From Sinomicrobium soli (lineage in GTDB: Bacteria > Bacteroidota > Bacteroidia > Flavobacteriales > Flavobacteriaceae), in assembly GCF_003285545.1 (NCBI RefSeq), contig NZ_QLNV01000005.1, positions 124,001-188,000 on the forward strand: a stretch of DNA of 64,000 nt, given 5' to 3'. Positions 26,187 through 34,696 of this stretch are shown here, piece by piece; within the stretch, counting starts at the first letter, position 1, and the number at the start of each line of letters is the position of its first letter. Below the pieces are notes generated by a model. It saw nothing but the letters and a program-made list of their open reading frames with translations. It made no database searches and was not told the origin of the DNA. The translations under genes and the position numbers were made by a program.

Positions 26187-27344
26187 ATGATCAATAAACG
26201 CCTTTTAGTAAAAAATCTTCTCGCTCATAATGATGAAAACAGTTTTTATGACAAAAAACGGTTTGTCAATATCGGGGAAAAGGAGGGGAAGGCCAAGTTC
26301 CTGAAGCACGTCTGTGCGCTGGCCAATTCGAACCCTGTAAACAATTCCTTTATTGTAGTAGGTGTGGAAGATGAAGATAACGAGATCGTGGGGACTGATT
26401 TTTTTGACGACAGCAAGATCCAGAACCTGGTCAATGCCTATCTCGATCACGCCCCTCTTATTTCGTACGAAAACGTTCCGTTTCCGCATCTTCCCGAAGG
26501 AAAAGTGGTAGGACTGGTAACGATAAGGTCTACGGGTAAGCTGTGCTCGCTGCGGAGAAACATATGGAAGTATTACGGGGGGTCCGTGTTTTTCAGGGAG
26601 GGCAGTATGAGCATGCCCAGGGTTTTTGATACCGAACTGAGGGACACCAATTCGGCTGTGGTAGCCGAAATAGAACTTCATGCACAAAATAATATCGAGC
26701 TCACCCTGAACGGGGTTATTGACTTTTTGTACCACAGGCACAGAGACCTGGAAGGGCATTACAAGGTGTTTAAGGAGCAGTTTGTAGTATGCTGGGCCGG
26801 GATCGTCAAGAAAGTGAACGGAAACAGGAACGGAGGGGAGGAAAAAACGTATTATTCGCGGGTGGATATCGAGTTGATCAACGAACAGGTCAGGTTGTTC
26901 TATTCGGCACTCGACGAGGTGGAGATCAGGGTGAACGAACATGTGTTCTCTACTACTGAATTCATACAGCTGGGGCTGAATGACCACCAGAAATACTACC
27001 CCCTGGAAACCGTGACCATCACCTTTAATGACAACGGATCATACAAGATAGACAGCACCCTGATCTTTGACCCGCCCGAATACGACCGGAAGGTGCTGTA
27101 CCATGTGTACAATACCAATAATGTGCTGTTGCAGAAGCTGAAAAAGGGGGTGCCGTTGACGGTGAGGGAACAGAAGGATATGGAAAACCTCCCGGCAACC
27201 TATCTCATCTGTGCGCTGAACGGTTTTGACGATGCGCGGGAGAAGCTGGAGCAATACAGGGAAGTGGTAAAAGCTTATGACCGCAAGGTGTACGCGTCGC
27301 TGAAGGAATCGCTGAGAGTGCTCAGAAAAGTGAAGTATAATTAA
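26187..27344 (+). CDS. AlbA_2 (Schlafen-like) domain protein
   Basis: 385 residues. The first ~150 hold an AlbA_2 domain: GEKEGKAKFLKHVCALANS and NNSFIVVGVEDEDNEIVGTD, then VRFREGSM-like text (VFFREGSMSMP). These domains are seen in Schlafen relatives and many bacterial regulators; nucleic acid binding is presumed, a nuclease role is not shown here. The remaining ~235 residues are a helical and beta domain of no known family. It follows the SDR gene by 68 bases and might share its transcript. Confidence 0.8.
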   Translation: MINKRLLVKNLLAHNDENSFYDKKRFVNIGEKEGKAKFLKHVCALANSNPVNNSFIVVGVEDEDNEIVGTDFFDDSKIQNLVNAYLDHAPLISYENVPFPHLPEGKVVGLVTIRSTGKLCSLRRNIWKYYGGSVFFREGSMSMPRVFDTELRDTNSAVVAEIELHAQNNIELTLNGVIDFLYHRHRDLEGHYKVFKEQFVVCWAGIVKKVNGNRNGGEEKTYYSRVDIELINEQVRLFYSALDEVEIRVNEHVFSTTEFIQLGLNDHQKYYPLETVTITFNDNGSYKIDSTLIFDPPEYDRKVLYHVYNTNNVLLQKLKKGVPLTVREQKDMENLPATYLICALNGFDDAREKLEQYREVVKAYDRKVYASLKESLRVLRKVKYN

Positions 27345-27421
27345 GGGCCGGTCTTGCAGCGGTGGAATGTTTCCCGTAGCCGGAGCACCCTGACTAAAAA
27401 AAGAACTATATATTTACTGGT

Positions 27422-28150
27422 GTGGAGAAAACTTTTGTAGTCGGAGATATACACGGAGGGTACAGGGCTCTTGAACAGGTTTTGAATGCTGTGGAGCGGA
27501 AACCGGAGGATACTTTTATTTTTCTCGGAGACTATGCAGACGGGTGGAGTGAGACACCGCAGGTGCTGGATTTCCTGATGGAGTTTCGCGAAAGACAGTC
27601 CTGTGTATTTGTCCGGGGAAATCACGATACCCTGTGCAGGGACTGGCTTGTGAAGGGATCGAGCAATGACCTGTGGCTTTTTCACGGCGGAGAGGCTACG
27701 GTAGAGGCATATCGCGGAATAGGGGAGGAGACCCGCAAAGCACACGGAGATTTCCTGGAACAGCTTACCGATTATTATATCGATGAAAAGAACAGGTTGT
27801 TCCTGCATGCCGGCTTTACCCATACACGGGGGGTGGAACACGAGTATTTTCCGGAGATGTTTTACTGGGACCGCAGCCTGTGGGAAACGGCCCTTGCCCT
27901 CGATACTTCGATCCCGGAGGAATCGTACAGGTACCCGGCACGCCTTTCGCACTACGCAGAAATTTTTATCGGGCATACTCCCGTTACCCGTATAGGAGAG
28001 AAAACTCCGGTAAATGCCGGAAATGTGTGGAATGTAGATACCGGGGCCGCATTTAAAGGGCCGCTTACCGTAATGGATGCGGGAACCAAGGAGTTCTGGC
28101 AGAGTGCCCCTGTCTGGACCTTATACCCTGATGAAGAGGGTCGTAATTAA
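27422..28150 (+). CDS. Serine/threonine-type metallophosphoesterase
   Basis: 242 residues from a GTG at 27422. The calcineurin-like metal site is complete: GDIHGG (metal ligands Asp, His), FLGDYADGW (GDxxD), RGNHD, LHAGFT and IGHTP. The short size and text fit the bacterial ApaH/PrpA group, which dephosphorylate phosphoproteins or dinucleoside polyphosphates. Plus strand, about 80 bases after the AlbA_2 gene. Substrate unknown. Confidence 0.9.
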   Translation: MEKTFVVGDIHGGYRALEQVLNAVERKPEDTFIFLGDYADGWSETPQVLDFLMEFRERQSCVFVRGNHDTLCRDWLVKGSSNDLWLFHGGEATVEAYRGIGEETRKAHGDFLEQLTDYYIDEKNRLFLHAGFTHTRGVEHEYFPEMFYWDRSLWETALALDTSIPEESYRYPARLSHYAEIFIGHTPVTRIGEKTPVNAGNVWNVDTGAAFKGPLTVMDAGTKEFWQSAPVWTLYPDEEGRN

Positions 28151-28160
28151 AGACAGTTTC

Positions 28161-28664
28161 TCAGATCTTTCGCTCCCTGAACTGTTGTTGCAACAGCTTG
28201 TAATCCACTTTTCCCGAAGTCATTTTCAGGTGGTCGAGGATAATGACGGAACGCTGTATTTTCAGGGCTTCATTTTTTATTTTGCCTATCATCTGGATCA
28301 GCGTTCTTTTCTTGCCCGGGGGCAGGGCTTCGAAAAACCCGGCCCCTTCCGGGTCACTGTCCAGTACGGCCTGAAGGGCTTCATCCATGGGAGTGCCGTA
28401 ATCAGAGAGGTCTTCCTCCGTTTCAACGTATATGGCGTCGCCGGTTTTGAGCCCGAGCTGTGCCATTTCCTTTTTGCTCAGGAGTATGAAGAACGAACCG
28501 TCTCCCGACGGCATCAGGGAGGTGTGTTTCTTTACCTGCCCGTCAAAACGGCAAATCACTCTCCTGCTTCGGGATAGCTGCTTTGCGGCTTCGTCCGGTA
28601 CGGGGATAATATACGTCCATATCGGAGAGTCCATCTTTGCAATATGAGAAGAGAAAGAGATCAT
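28161..28664 (-). CDS. YdeI/OmpD-associated family protein (DUF1905)
   Basis: 167 residues, soluble. The N-terminal half is a DUF1905 beta barrel (RRVICRFDGQVKKHTSLMPSG is split there), with the KKEMAQLGLKTGDAIYV strand-turn. The C-terminal half is a helical OmdA-like segment (FEALPPGKKRTLIQMIGKIKNEALK). The family is widespread in Bacteroidota with no firm function. Converges on the phosphoesterase gene, 10 bases apart. Confidence 0.82.
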   Translation of the reverse strand: MISFSSHIAKMDSPIWTYIIPVPDEAAKQLSRSRRVICRFDGQVKKHTSLMPSGDGSFFILLSKKEMAQLGLKTGDAIYVETEEDLSDYGTPMDEALQAVLDSDPEGAGFFEALPPGKKRTLIQMIGKIKNEALKIQRSVIILDHLKMTSGKVDYKLLQQQFRERKI

Positions 28665-28680
28665 TTCATGTGATACTCAT

Positions 28681-29190
28681 TTAGGTAAAAAGTGCCTTGA
28701 GCTCTGTGGCCTCATCGGGTTTCATCTTTCCCGCGAGCACGAGACTCAGCTGTTTTCTCCTTAAAGCAGCTTCGAAACGCAACTTTTCGAGCTTCGTTTC
28801 GGGAGCCAGGGCAGGAACTTCAACGGGTCTTCCGGTTTCGTCAACGGCCACAAAAGTATAAATAGCCTCATTGGCTTTGGTCCTGGAGCCGTTTTCACGG
28901 TCTTCTATCCACACATCTATAAATACCTCCATCGAACTTTTAAACGACCTGGAGACGGCGGCCTCTACGGTGACCACACTACCCAGGGGGACGGCCCGGT
29001 TGAAGGCTACGTGGTTTACCGAAGCGGTCACCACGATACGTCTGGAATGCCGGCGGGCGGCAATACTTGCTGCACGGTCCATCCTCGCCAGGAGCTCTCC
29101 TCCGAACAGGTTGTTCAGGGGGTTTGTCTCGCTGGGAAGGACCAGGTCGGTCATAATGGTTCTGGATGCTCCGGGAGTCTTTGCTTGCAT
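28681..29190 (-). CDS. Acyl-CoA thioesterase (hotdog fold)
   Basis: 169 residues. Hotdog domain with NPLNNLFGGELLARMD as the helix and active-site Asn/Asp region, then HVAFNRAVPLGSVVTVEA and NGSRTKANEAIYTFVAVDE. This is the YciA/BACH type that hydrolyses acyl-CoA to free acid and CoA in the cytoplasm. TAACTTTG at 29223-29216 on the minus strand is a fair -7 match, giving a leader near 19 bases. It precedes the YdeI-like gene on the same strand. Confidence 0.92.
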   Translation of the reverse strand: MQAKTPGASRTIMTDLVLPSETNPLNNLFGGELLARMDRAASIAARRHSRRIVVTASVNHVAFNRAVPLGSVVTVEAAVSRSFKSSMEVFIDVWIEDRENGSRTKANEAIYTFVAVDETGRPVEVPALAPETKLEKLRFEAALRRKQLSLVLAGKMKPDEATELKALFT

Positions 29191-29308
29191 TCGGTCTGTG
29201 GCTATAGATTTTATGCAAAGTTACTATAAAAATCAGAATAGCCTGAAAGCATCTGCGCTGTTACATTTTCTCCGACGGTGCGGTCCGGGGAAAAGAAGAC
29301 ATGGAATA

Positions 29309-30235
29309 TTAGTTTTCCGATACGAGCAACCAGGCTTCCGGAGCTTCCTTCTTTATCCTGTTCAGGAAATTGATGGCTTCTCTGGCACTGGTGTAACTGT
29401 TAAAGGCTACCTGGTGAAGTCCGTGGCCGGTAGGTTCGAGGCGTTGCGGCTCGTATCCCCTGGCTCTGAGCTCCTCCATTTTCTTGTCGGCATTTTCCTC
29501 CACACGAAAGGCTCCGGCTACCACATAGTACAGCGGCTTTCTGGTGGCATTCAGTGTGATGGAAGGCAGGTTTACGGGAGTGGTGTCAAAAAAGGTGGCC
29601 TTCTGTATGCTTTGCTGTAACTGCTGCTGTGCCTGCTGCTCGGCAAGCTGTATCTGCTGCTTCTGCGATTCCATGCGTTGCGACTGGTATACGACAGCGC
29701 CTGCGGATACCGAAAGTAACAGTATGGCGGCGTATTTGAGGTATGATTTCCTTCTCGAAGGTATCCCGGTAAGGGTACGTACTTCCGCAGACGGGGAGCC
29801 GGTCCCTTCGGGTATGGGAAGCCGGGCGATTTCCCGGGCCCCGGTAGAAGCCATTCCGAAAGAGGAGGTGAGGTAATTGATGTCGGTAAACGGTTGGAAC
29901 TGTATGCTGTTTTCCTTGTTCAGCCATAAAAGACCGATCTGTTTCAGGGAGAGTTTTTCCCCGTTTTCCATACGGTCTTTCCATGCGATCACTCTTTTCC
30001 GTACCTCAACAGACGCCTTTTCATACGGAATACCGAGGGAATCGGAAATATGCCTGATCAGCAGGCCGTCGTTGGAAACCAGCTGGGCATTGAATGAAAT
30101 GGCCTTGGAAGGAGGGAAAAATGTATGATTGTGGATACGCGCCGACCGCAACTGGGTCAGGAATGAACCGAATTCCGGTACGGTAACGCATGAATACCTG
30201 TACAATAACTCGCCGATGTAGTGTTCTAACTGCAT
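29309..30235 (-). CDS. HU-CCDC81 / SPOR domain protein
   Basis: 308 residues from the ATG at 30235 (MQLEHYIGELLYRYS). The frame stays open upstream to 30907, but that part is antisense to dprA. The N-terminal ~140 residues are the CCDC81-like HU domains of Bacteroidota (YSCVTVPEFGSFLTQLRSA). A single membrane helix lies near 190 (YAAILLLSVSAGAVVY), then a Gln-rich helix, then a SPOR domain (YYVVAGAFRVEENADKKMEEL) that binds denuded peptidoglycan at division sites. Topology: cytoplasmic HU-like part, periplasmic SPOR. Confidence 0.9.
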   Translation of the reverse strand: MQLEHYIGELLYRYSCVTVPEFGSFLTQLRSARIHNHTFFPPSKAISFNAQLVSNDGLLIRHISDSLGIPYEKASVEVRKRVIAWKDRMENGEKLSLKQIGLLWLNKENSIQFQPFTDINYLTSSFGMASTGAREIARLPIPEGTGSPSAEVRTLTGIPSRRKSYLKYAAILLLSVSAGAVVYQSQRMESQKQQIQLAEQQAQQQLQQSIQKATFFDTTPVNLPSITLNATRKPLYYVVAGAFRVEENADKKMEELRARGYEPQRLEPTGHGLHQVAFNSYTSAREAINFLNRIKKEAPEAWLLVSEN

Positions 30236-30331
30236 AAAACAAAGATGGTGATTTTTTTGGTGTGAGAAAAGAAGGGAGGCGGGAAAATTATCAACAGAAA
30301 GTAAAAACTTTTTATTTTGAAAGAATAATCT

Positions 30332-30339
30332 TATATTTG
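30332..30339 (+). promoter_or_regulatory. Candidate -7 element of dprA
   Basis: TATATTTG matches TAnnTTTG and predicts a leader of about 31 bases before the ATG at 30377. The TTG at 30317 is too close (12-base spacer) to be a good -33. Confidence 0.35.
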
Positions 30340-30376
30340 CTTCGTAATCGAGATTTAAACCTGACGGCAGTATGTT

Positions 30377-31513
30377 ATGAAAACCATACCCGATCTGCTT
30401 TACGTGCTCGCCCTGCAACACGCCAGGGGAGTAGGAGATATCATGGCCAAAAAGCTTATTGCCCGTTGCGGTAGTGCAAGGGCTGTCTTTGAAGAACGTC
30501 CCGACAGGCTTCTGGGGATCAACGGAGTGGGGAGGCGTGTCCTGGAAAATATCCGTAAGAAGGAAAACCTGGAAGCGGCGGAAAAGGAGTTGCGGTTCCT
30601 GGAAGATCACGATATCGGCTGCAGTTATTTTGAACAGGATCATTATCCCGAACGGCTCAGGTATTGTGCAGACGGGCCTATACTCCTGTTCCGCTCGGGG
30701 AGCGCCGACCTGAACAGCAGGAAGGTGATCAGTATAGTAGGCACGCGCAATATTACCTCTTACGGGAAGCGGTTTTGTGAAAAGCTGGTAAGCGACCTCG
30801 CTTCCTTTGACCCTCTTGTCGTAAGCGGTTTTGCCTATGGTGTGGATATTACGGCACATAAAGCGGCCCTTGCCTGCGGCTTGCAGACCGTAGGCTGCCT
30901 GGCACATGGGTTAAACCAGATATATCCGCGGGCACATAAGCCCTACGTATCCGGGGTAGAGGCACGCGGCGGGTTTGTGACCGATTTCTGGAGCAGCAGT
31001 ATGCCGGAACGGGAAAATTTCCTGAAGCGCAACCGCATCATCGCCGGCCTGTCGGAAGCTACGGTAGTCGTGGAATCGGCAGCTAAGGGAGGGGCGCTCG
31101 TCACCGCGGGGATCGCCCACTCCTACCATCGGGAGGTCTTTGCCGTACCGGGCCGTACCGAAGACCGCTACAGCGAGGGATGTAACAACCTGATACGTTC
31201 GCACAAGGCGCATATACTTACTTCGGCCGAAGATCTTGTATACCTCTTAGGATGGCACCGGGAGCTGTTGCTGGCACGGCAGGAAGCTTCTTTGAAAAAC
31301 AGCGGGCAGGCCTCTCTTTTTCCGCAACTCGATGCCACGGAGCAGAAGGTATATGCCTTTTTGTCGGAACACGGCAGGGAAATGCTGGACATTATTGCGC
31401 TTCGCTGCGAAATTCCCGTGTACCGCCTGTCTCCGGTATTGCTCGCCATGGAGATGAAAGGCGTGGTAAGGCCGTTGCCGGGAAAGCTTTTCGAGGCGGT
31501 TTTTTCTGCCTAA
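30377..31513 (+). CDS. dprA: DNA-processing protein DprA
   Basis: 378 residues. It loads RecA on incoming single-stranded DNA in natural transformation. N-terminal helix-hairpin-helix region (LLGINGVGRRVLENI), Rossmann-fold core (SIVGTRNITSYGKRF, VVSGFAYGVDITAHKAAL, GCLAHGLNQIYP), the nucleotide-binding GGALVTAGIA loop, and a C-terminal winged helix (LDIIALRCEIPVYRLSPVL). Together with the YifB/ComM-like gene at 50003 it suggests some capacity for DNA uptake. Its stop overlaps the trpS stop by 4 bases in convergent orientation. Confidence 0.96.
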   Translation: MKTIPDLLYVLALQHARGVGDIMAKKLIARCGSARAVFEERPDRLLGINGVGRRVLENIRKKENLEAAEKELRFLEDHDIGCSYFEQDHYPERLRYCADGPILLFRSGSADLNSRKVISIVGTRNITSYGKRFCEKLVSDLASFDPLVVSGFAYGVDITAHKAALACGLQTVGCLAHGLNQIYPRAHKPYVSGVEARGGFVTDFWSSSMPERENFLKRNRIIAGLSEATVVVESAAKGGALVTAGIAHSYHREVFAVPGRTEDRYSEGCNNLIRSHKAHILTSAEDLVYLLGWHRELLLARQEASLKNSGQASLFPQLDATEQKVYAFLSEHGREMLDIIALRCEIPVYRLSPVLLAMEMKGVVRPLPGKLFEAVFSA

Positions 31514-32478
31514 TATCCTATCTTATCCCGTACCCTCTGCAGTACTTCCCCTGCTACTTTCCGCGCTTTTCCGGCGCCTATGGCCAGGGCTTCGTCTACT
31601 TCACCGGGATGTTCCGCATAATAGTGGAAACGTTCGCGTTCCGCAGCAAACTTTTCCGTGATAAGCTCGTAGAGGGCCTGCTTGGCATGGCCGTAACCGT
31701 AGCCTCCGCCAAGGTAATTCTGTCTCATGGTGCTCACCTGGGCTTCACTGCCCAGTATGCTATACAGCGCAAATACATTACAGGTATCGGGGTTTTTCGG
31801 GGCTTCCATCGGGGTGCTGTCGGTCTCTATGCTCATGATGCGTTTGCGAAGCTGTTTGTCCGGCAGGAAAAGGTTGATGGTATTGCCCCTGGACTTGCTC
31901 ATTTTCCCACCGTCGGTACCGGGAATGTATTGGGTATTCTCCTGTACCTTTCCTTCGGGGATCACAAAAGTCTCCCCCATTTTACGGTGAAACCTCTGGG
32001 CCACGTCCCGGGTTATTTCCAGGTGCTGCATCTGGTCTTTGCCCACGGGAACGATCTCCGCGTCATACAGCAGTATGTCTGCCGCCATAAGCATGGGATA
32101 GCTGAACAGGCCGGCATTGACATCTTCCAGCCGGTCGGCCTTATCCTTGAACGAATGCGCAAGGGTAAGCCTCTGGAAGGGAAAAAAGCAACTCAGGTAC
32201 CAGGCGAGTTCGGCGGTTTGGGGCACATCGCTCTGGCGGTAAAAAACCACTTTTTCGATATCGAGCCCGAAAGCCAGCCAGGTGGCAGCTACGTTTCGGG
32301 TGTTCTGCCGCAATTCGTTTCCGTCCTTTATCTGCGTGAGGGAATGCATGTCGGCAATAAAAAGAAAGGAATCGTTGCCGGGTTGTTCCGACATTTGTAT
32401 GGCCGGCAGTATGGCCCCTAAAATGTTTCCGAGATGAGGTGTTCCCGTGCTTTGTATACCTGTGAGTATTCTTGACAT
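31510..32478 (-). CDS. trpS: Tryptophanyl-tRNA synthetase
   Basis: 322 residues, normal length. Class I synthetase with the HIGH-type motif GTPHLGNILGA at about residue 12 and the KMSKS loop GGKMSKSRGN at about 190. It charges tRNA-Trp in the cytoplasm. The ATG is preceded, with no gap, by the 35-base leader repeat also found before the 1454 gene. Convergent with dprA. Confidence 0.97.
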   Translation of the reverse strand: MSRILTGIQSTGTPHLGNILGAILPAIQMSEQPGNDSFLFIADMHSLTQIKDGNELRQNTRNVAATWLAFGLDIEKVVFYRQSDVPQTAELAWYLSCFFPFQRLTLAHSFKDKADRLEDVNAGLFSYPMLMAADILLYDAEIVPVGKDQMQHLEITRDVAQRFHRKMGETFVIPEGKVQENTQYIPGTDGGKMSKSRGNTINLFLPDKQLRKRIMSIETDSTPMEAPKNPDTCNVFALYSILGSEAQVSTMRQNYLGGGYGYGHAKQALYELITEKFAAERERFHYYAEHPGEVDEALAIGAGKARKVAGEVLQRVRDKIGY

Positions 32479-32514
32479 TTAGTTTATTAGTTTGTAGTTC
32501 TTAGTTGTTAGTTT
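32479..32514 (-). repeat. Leader repeat directly before trpS
   Basis: Read on the minus strand it begins AAACTAACAACTAAG and ends AATAAACTAA at the trpS ATG. Thirty-five consecutive bases are identical to the leader at 1418-1452. Confidence 0.75.
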
Positions 32515-32540
32515 GGTTCATAACTCTGAACTGGTTATAG

Positions 32541-32597
32541 TTGTCATTCCCGGGCATCGGGGGAGGTCGGGACAGGCACTACGGTCCGGATGACACA
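32541..32597. repeat. Short inverted-repeat element with TTGTCATTCC ends
   Basis: Ends TTGTCATTCCCGG and CCGGATGACACAA are complementary around a 30-base centre. It is a shortened relative of the element at 1290, and again lies just upstream of a leader repeat and a start codon (trpS). Confidence 0.6.
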
Positions 32598-32712
32598 ACT
32601 CCCGACCATTTCCGTAAAGCAGGATTGTTATTTTTGCAAAATAAAGGCAAAATAAAAACATTTGCCGCAGATAGGGAAGATAAATTTCGGAAGGGGGGTA
32701 AGCAGGGCCTGT

Positions 32713-32744
32713 AAAAAACCGCTTTTGCGAAACGTAAAAGCGGT
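32713..32744 (-). terminator. Terminator of the GlsB-like gene
   Basis: Perfect 9-bp stem ACCGCTTTT / AAAAGCGGT with a 9-base loop. A T run follows on the minus strand, just downstream of the GlsB-like stop. Confidence 0.8.
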
Positions 32745-32779
32745 AGGTGATTTGAGATGATAATTTTTAAACGGGGAAG

Positions 32780-33016
32780 CTATCTTTTAAATAGTCCGAC
32801 AATAAAGAGCACGACAATGGCACCGATAACCCCGGTGATGAGGTCTCCTATTATGCCGGAGCCTATGCTTACTCCCAGGGCCCCGAACAGCCAATGGCCT
32901 ACAACGCTGCCAAGGATGCCCAGAAGAATGTTAAAGAGGATTCCGAATCCCCCTCCTTTCATGATAGTTCCGGCGAGCCACCCGGCGATGGCTCCGATAA
33001 TTATTGCGTATAACAT
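32780..33016 (-). CDS. GlsB/YeaQ/YmgE family small membrane protein
   Basis: 78 residues from the ATG at 33016 (MLYAIIIGAIAGWLAG); a start at 33040 would add a polar tail not usual in the family. Three Gly-rich membrane helices, with GGGFGILFNILLGILGSVVG in the middle. Linked to general stress in other bacteria, function unclear. Own terminator downstream, so monocistronic. Confidence 0.88.
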   Translation of the reverse strand: MLYAIIIGAIAGWLAGTIMKGGGFGILFNILLGILGSVVGHWLFGALGVSIGSGIIGDLITGVIGAIVVLFIVGLFKR

Positions 33017-33080
33017 AACGGATTGTTTAAAAGTTTTCATCTAAATATATGAATTTTTTTTAAAAGATTAACTTTGGCAC

Positions 33081-33857
33081 ATGATGAAATTACTGAAATA
33101 CCCCTTTATAATTCTCTGGCGGATCTGGTTTTATGTACTTATGTTTTGCACGATTATCGTGTTGTCGCCCGTGTTTCTTGTGCTCACCTCGTCAGACAGG
33201 TATTATCACCAGCTTTTCTGGGTGGTGCGCAATATATGGGCCAATGCCATTCTCTATGGTATGGGGTTTATCCCGGACATCAAAAGAGACCAGCAGATGG
33301 AAAAGGGAAAGAGTTATGTGCTGATCGCCAACCATACCAGTATGACCGATATCATGCTGATGCTGAGGGCCTCTCCCAACGCGTTTGTGTTTGTGGGAAA
33401 GCAGGAACTGGCGAAGATCCCGATCTTTGGTTTCTTCTATAAACGGGCGTGTATCCTGGTAGACCGGAATAATGTAAAAAGCCGTACGGCTGTTTATGAA
33501 AGGGCAAAAAAAAGACTGGACAACGGATTGAGTATCTGTATTTTTCCCGAAGGGGGGGTCCCCGATGAAAAGATCCGCCTGGACGAGTTCAAGGACGGGG
33601 CGTTCAGGCTGGCCATTGCCTACCAGATCCCCATAGTGCCGATGACCTTTGCCGATAACAAGAAACGCTTTTCCTATACTTTCCTCAGCGGTAGCCCGGG
33701 GGTGATGAGGGCAAGGGTACATCCTTTTATAGAGACCAGGGGCCTTACCACAGACGACCGCGCCGCCCTGAAGGCACAGTCCAGGGCGGTTATTTACCGG
33801 CAGTTGCGCGATTATGGCAAGGATGGAAAGCCTACGGAAAACCGAAAAACCTGGTAA
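33081..33857 (+). CDS. plsC: 1-acyl-sn-glycerol-3-phosphate acyltransferase
   Basis: 258 residues. Acyltransferase motif I NHTSMTD at 84-90 (His85, Asp90), motif III FPEGGVPDE and motif IV PIVPMTF are in order, after one or two N-terminal helices (FIILWRIWFYVL and onwards). It adds the second acyl chain of phosphatidic acid at the inner membrane. TAACTTTG at 33069-33076 would start transcripts at about 33083, so the message may have almost no leader, or start at the second ATG (33084). Confidence 0.92.
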   Translation: MMKLLKYPFIILWRIWFYVLMFCTIIVLSPVFLVLTSSDRYYHQLFWVVRNIWANAILYGMGFIPDIKRDQQMEKGKSYVLIANHTSMTDIMLMLRASPNAFVFVGKQELAKIPIFGFFYKRACILVDRNNVKSRTAVYERAKKRLDNGLSICIFPEGGVPDEKIRLDEFKDGAFRLAIAYQIPIVPMTFADNKKRFSYTFLSGSPGVMRARVHPFIETRGLTTDDRAALKAQSRAVIYRQLRDYGKDGKPTENRKTW

Positions 33858-33928
33858 TATACTCCCAGGTCATCACCGGTCGGGAAAATGGCAAATTCCC
33901 GCTGCCATATTGATCAGTGAAGAGACCC

Positions 33929-34492
33929 TCAAAATCGAATTTGGAGCACAAAAAGCAGAAACTCGTCATCTTCAAACCCTTCCCGAATTTTCAGGAGGGC
34001 TATCCGTATCTGGGTTTCTACCGTCCTGACAGAGATATCCATTCGCTGGGCTATTTCCTTTTGCTTTAGCCCTTCCAGTTTATTCATTTGCAGTATACGC
34101 CTGCATTTCGGGGGCAGGTGTTCCACCAGCTCTTTCAGCCGCTGCATCCGTTGTTCTATAAGGTCTTCATCATCCTTGATCCGCTCCTGTAGGGCACGTT
34201 GCTTTAACTCGTCAAAAAAAGTGTCCCGGCGTTTTAGCTGCCGCTGTTCATCGATATAAATATTGTGGGCTATCATATATAAATACCCCTTGGGCGACCG
34301 CTCCGTATCCAGTTTATGGCGCTGTGTCCACAAGGTCAGGAAAGCCTGTTGCGCAATGTCTTCAGACTGTTCCTGGTGGTGCGTAAAACTGGTCACATAA
34401 GCCAGCAACCGCTGGTAGTAACGTTTAAAAAACTGCTGAAATGCAGGCTCATCGCCCCGGTGTATGGCTTTGGCCAGTGCTATATCATCCAT
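33929..34492 (-). CDS. ECF sigma factor, FecI-like (first SusCD locus)
   Basis: 187 residues. Region 2 at about 10-75 (FQQFFKRYYQRLLAYVTSF, then QAFLTLWTQRHKL) and region 4 at about 120-175 (LPPKCRRILQMNKLEGLKQKE, MDISVRTVETQIRIAL). It should direct RNA polymerase to the fecR-susC operon once released. Faces fecR across a 204-base divergent gap. The unusual tail (DDEFLLFVLQIRF) is as in other Bacteroidota paralogues. Confidence 0.93.
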   Translation of the reverse strand: MDDIALAKAIHRGDEPAFQQFFKRYYQRLLAYVTSFTHHQEQSEDIAQQAFLTLWTQRHKLDTERSPKGYLYMIAHNIYIDEQRQLKRRDTFFDELKQRALQERIKDDEDLIEQRMQRLKELVEHLPPKCRRILQMNKLEGLKQKEIAQRMDISVRTVETQIRIALLKIREGFEDDEFLLFVLQIRF

Positions 34493-34587
34493 AAGTTTCA
34501 GAGTATACCCGTGTAATTCCCTCGTAAAGATTAAAAAAAAATTAAATTGTCGTTACGGGATTTTTGTTTTTTTACCGTATAGGGGGT

Positions 34588-34626
34588 AGATTAAGTTAAT
34601 AAGTTATTGAGTTACTGAGTTATTTG
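34588..34626. repeat. GAGTTA-type phrase repeat in the sigma-fecR gap
   Basis: Tandem variants of AAGTTA, GAGTTA (TTAATAAGTTATTGAGTTAC). Similar text occurs at 45037, 48260 and 56010. It precedes a second leader phrase rich in AACCTGTAACC that runs to the fecR ATG. Confidence 0.45.
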
Positions 34627-34696
34627 GGCAACCTGCCCTTCGGCTCCACTCAGGGAACTGTAACCTGTAACCAAAAACCTGCAACTCAACAAGCCC

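Noticed and set aside
30236-30907. 224-residue N-terminal extension of the SPOR protein
   Set aside because: It is antisense to dprA, while the ATG at 30235 begins the typical HU-CCDC81 text.
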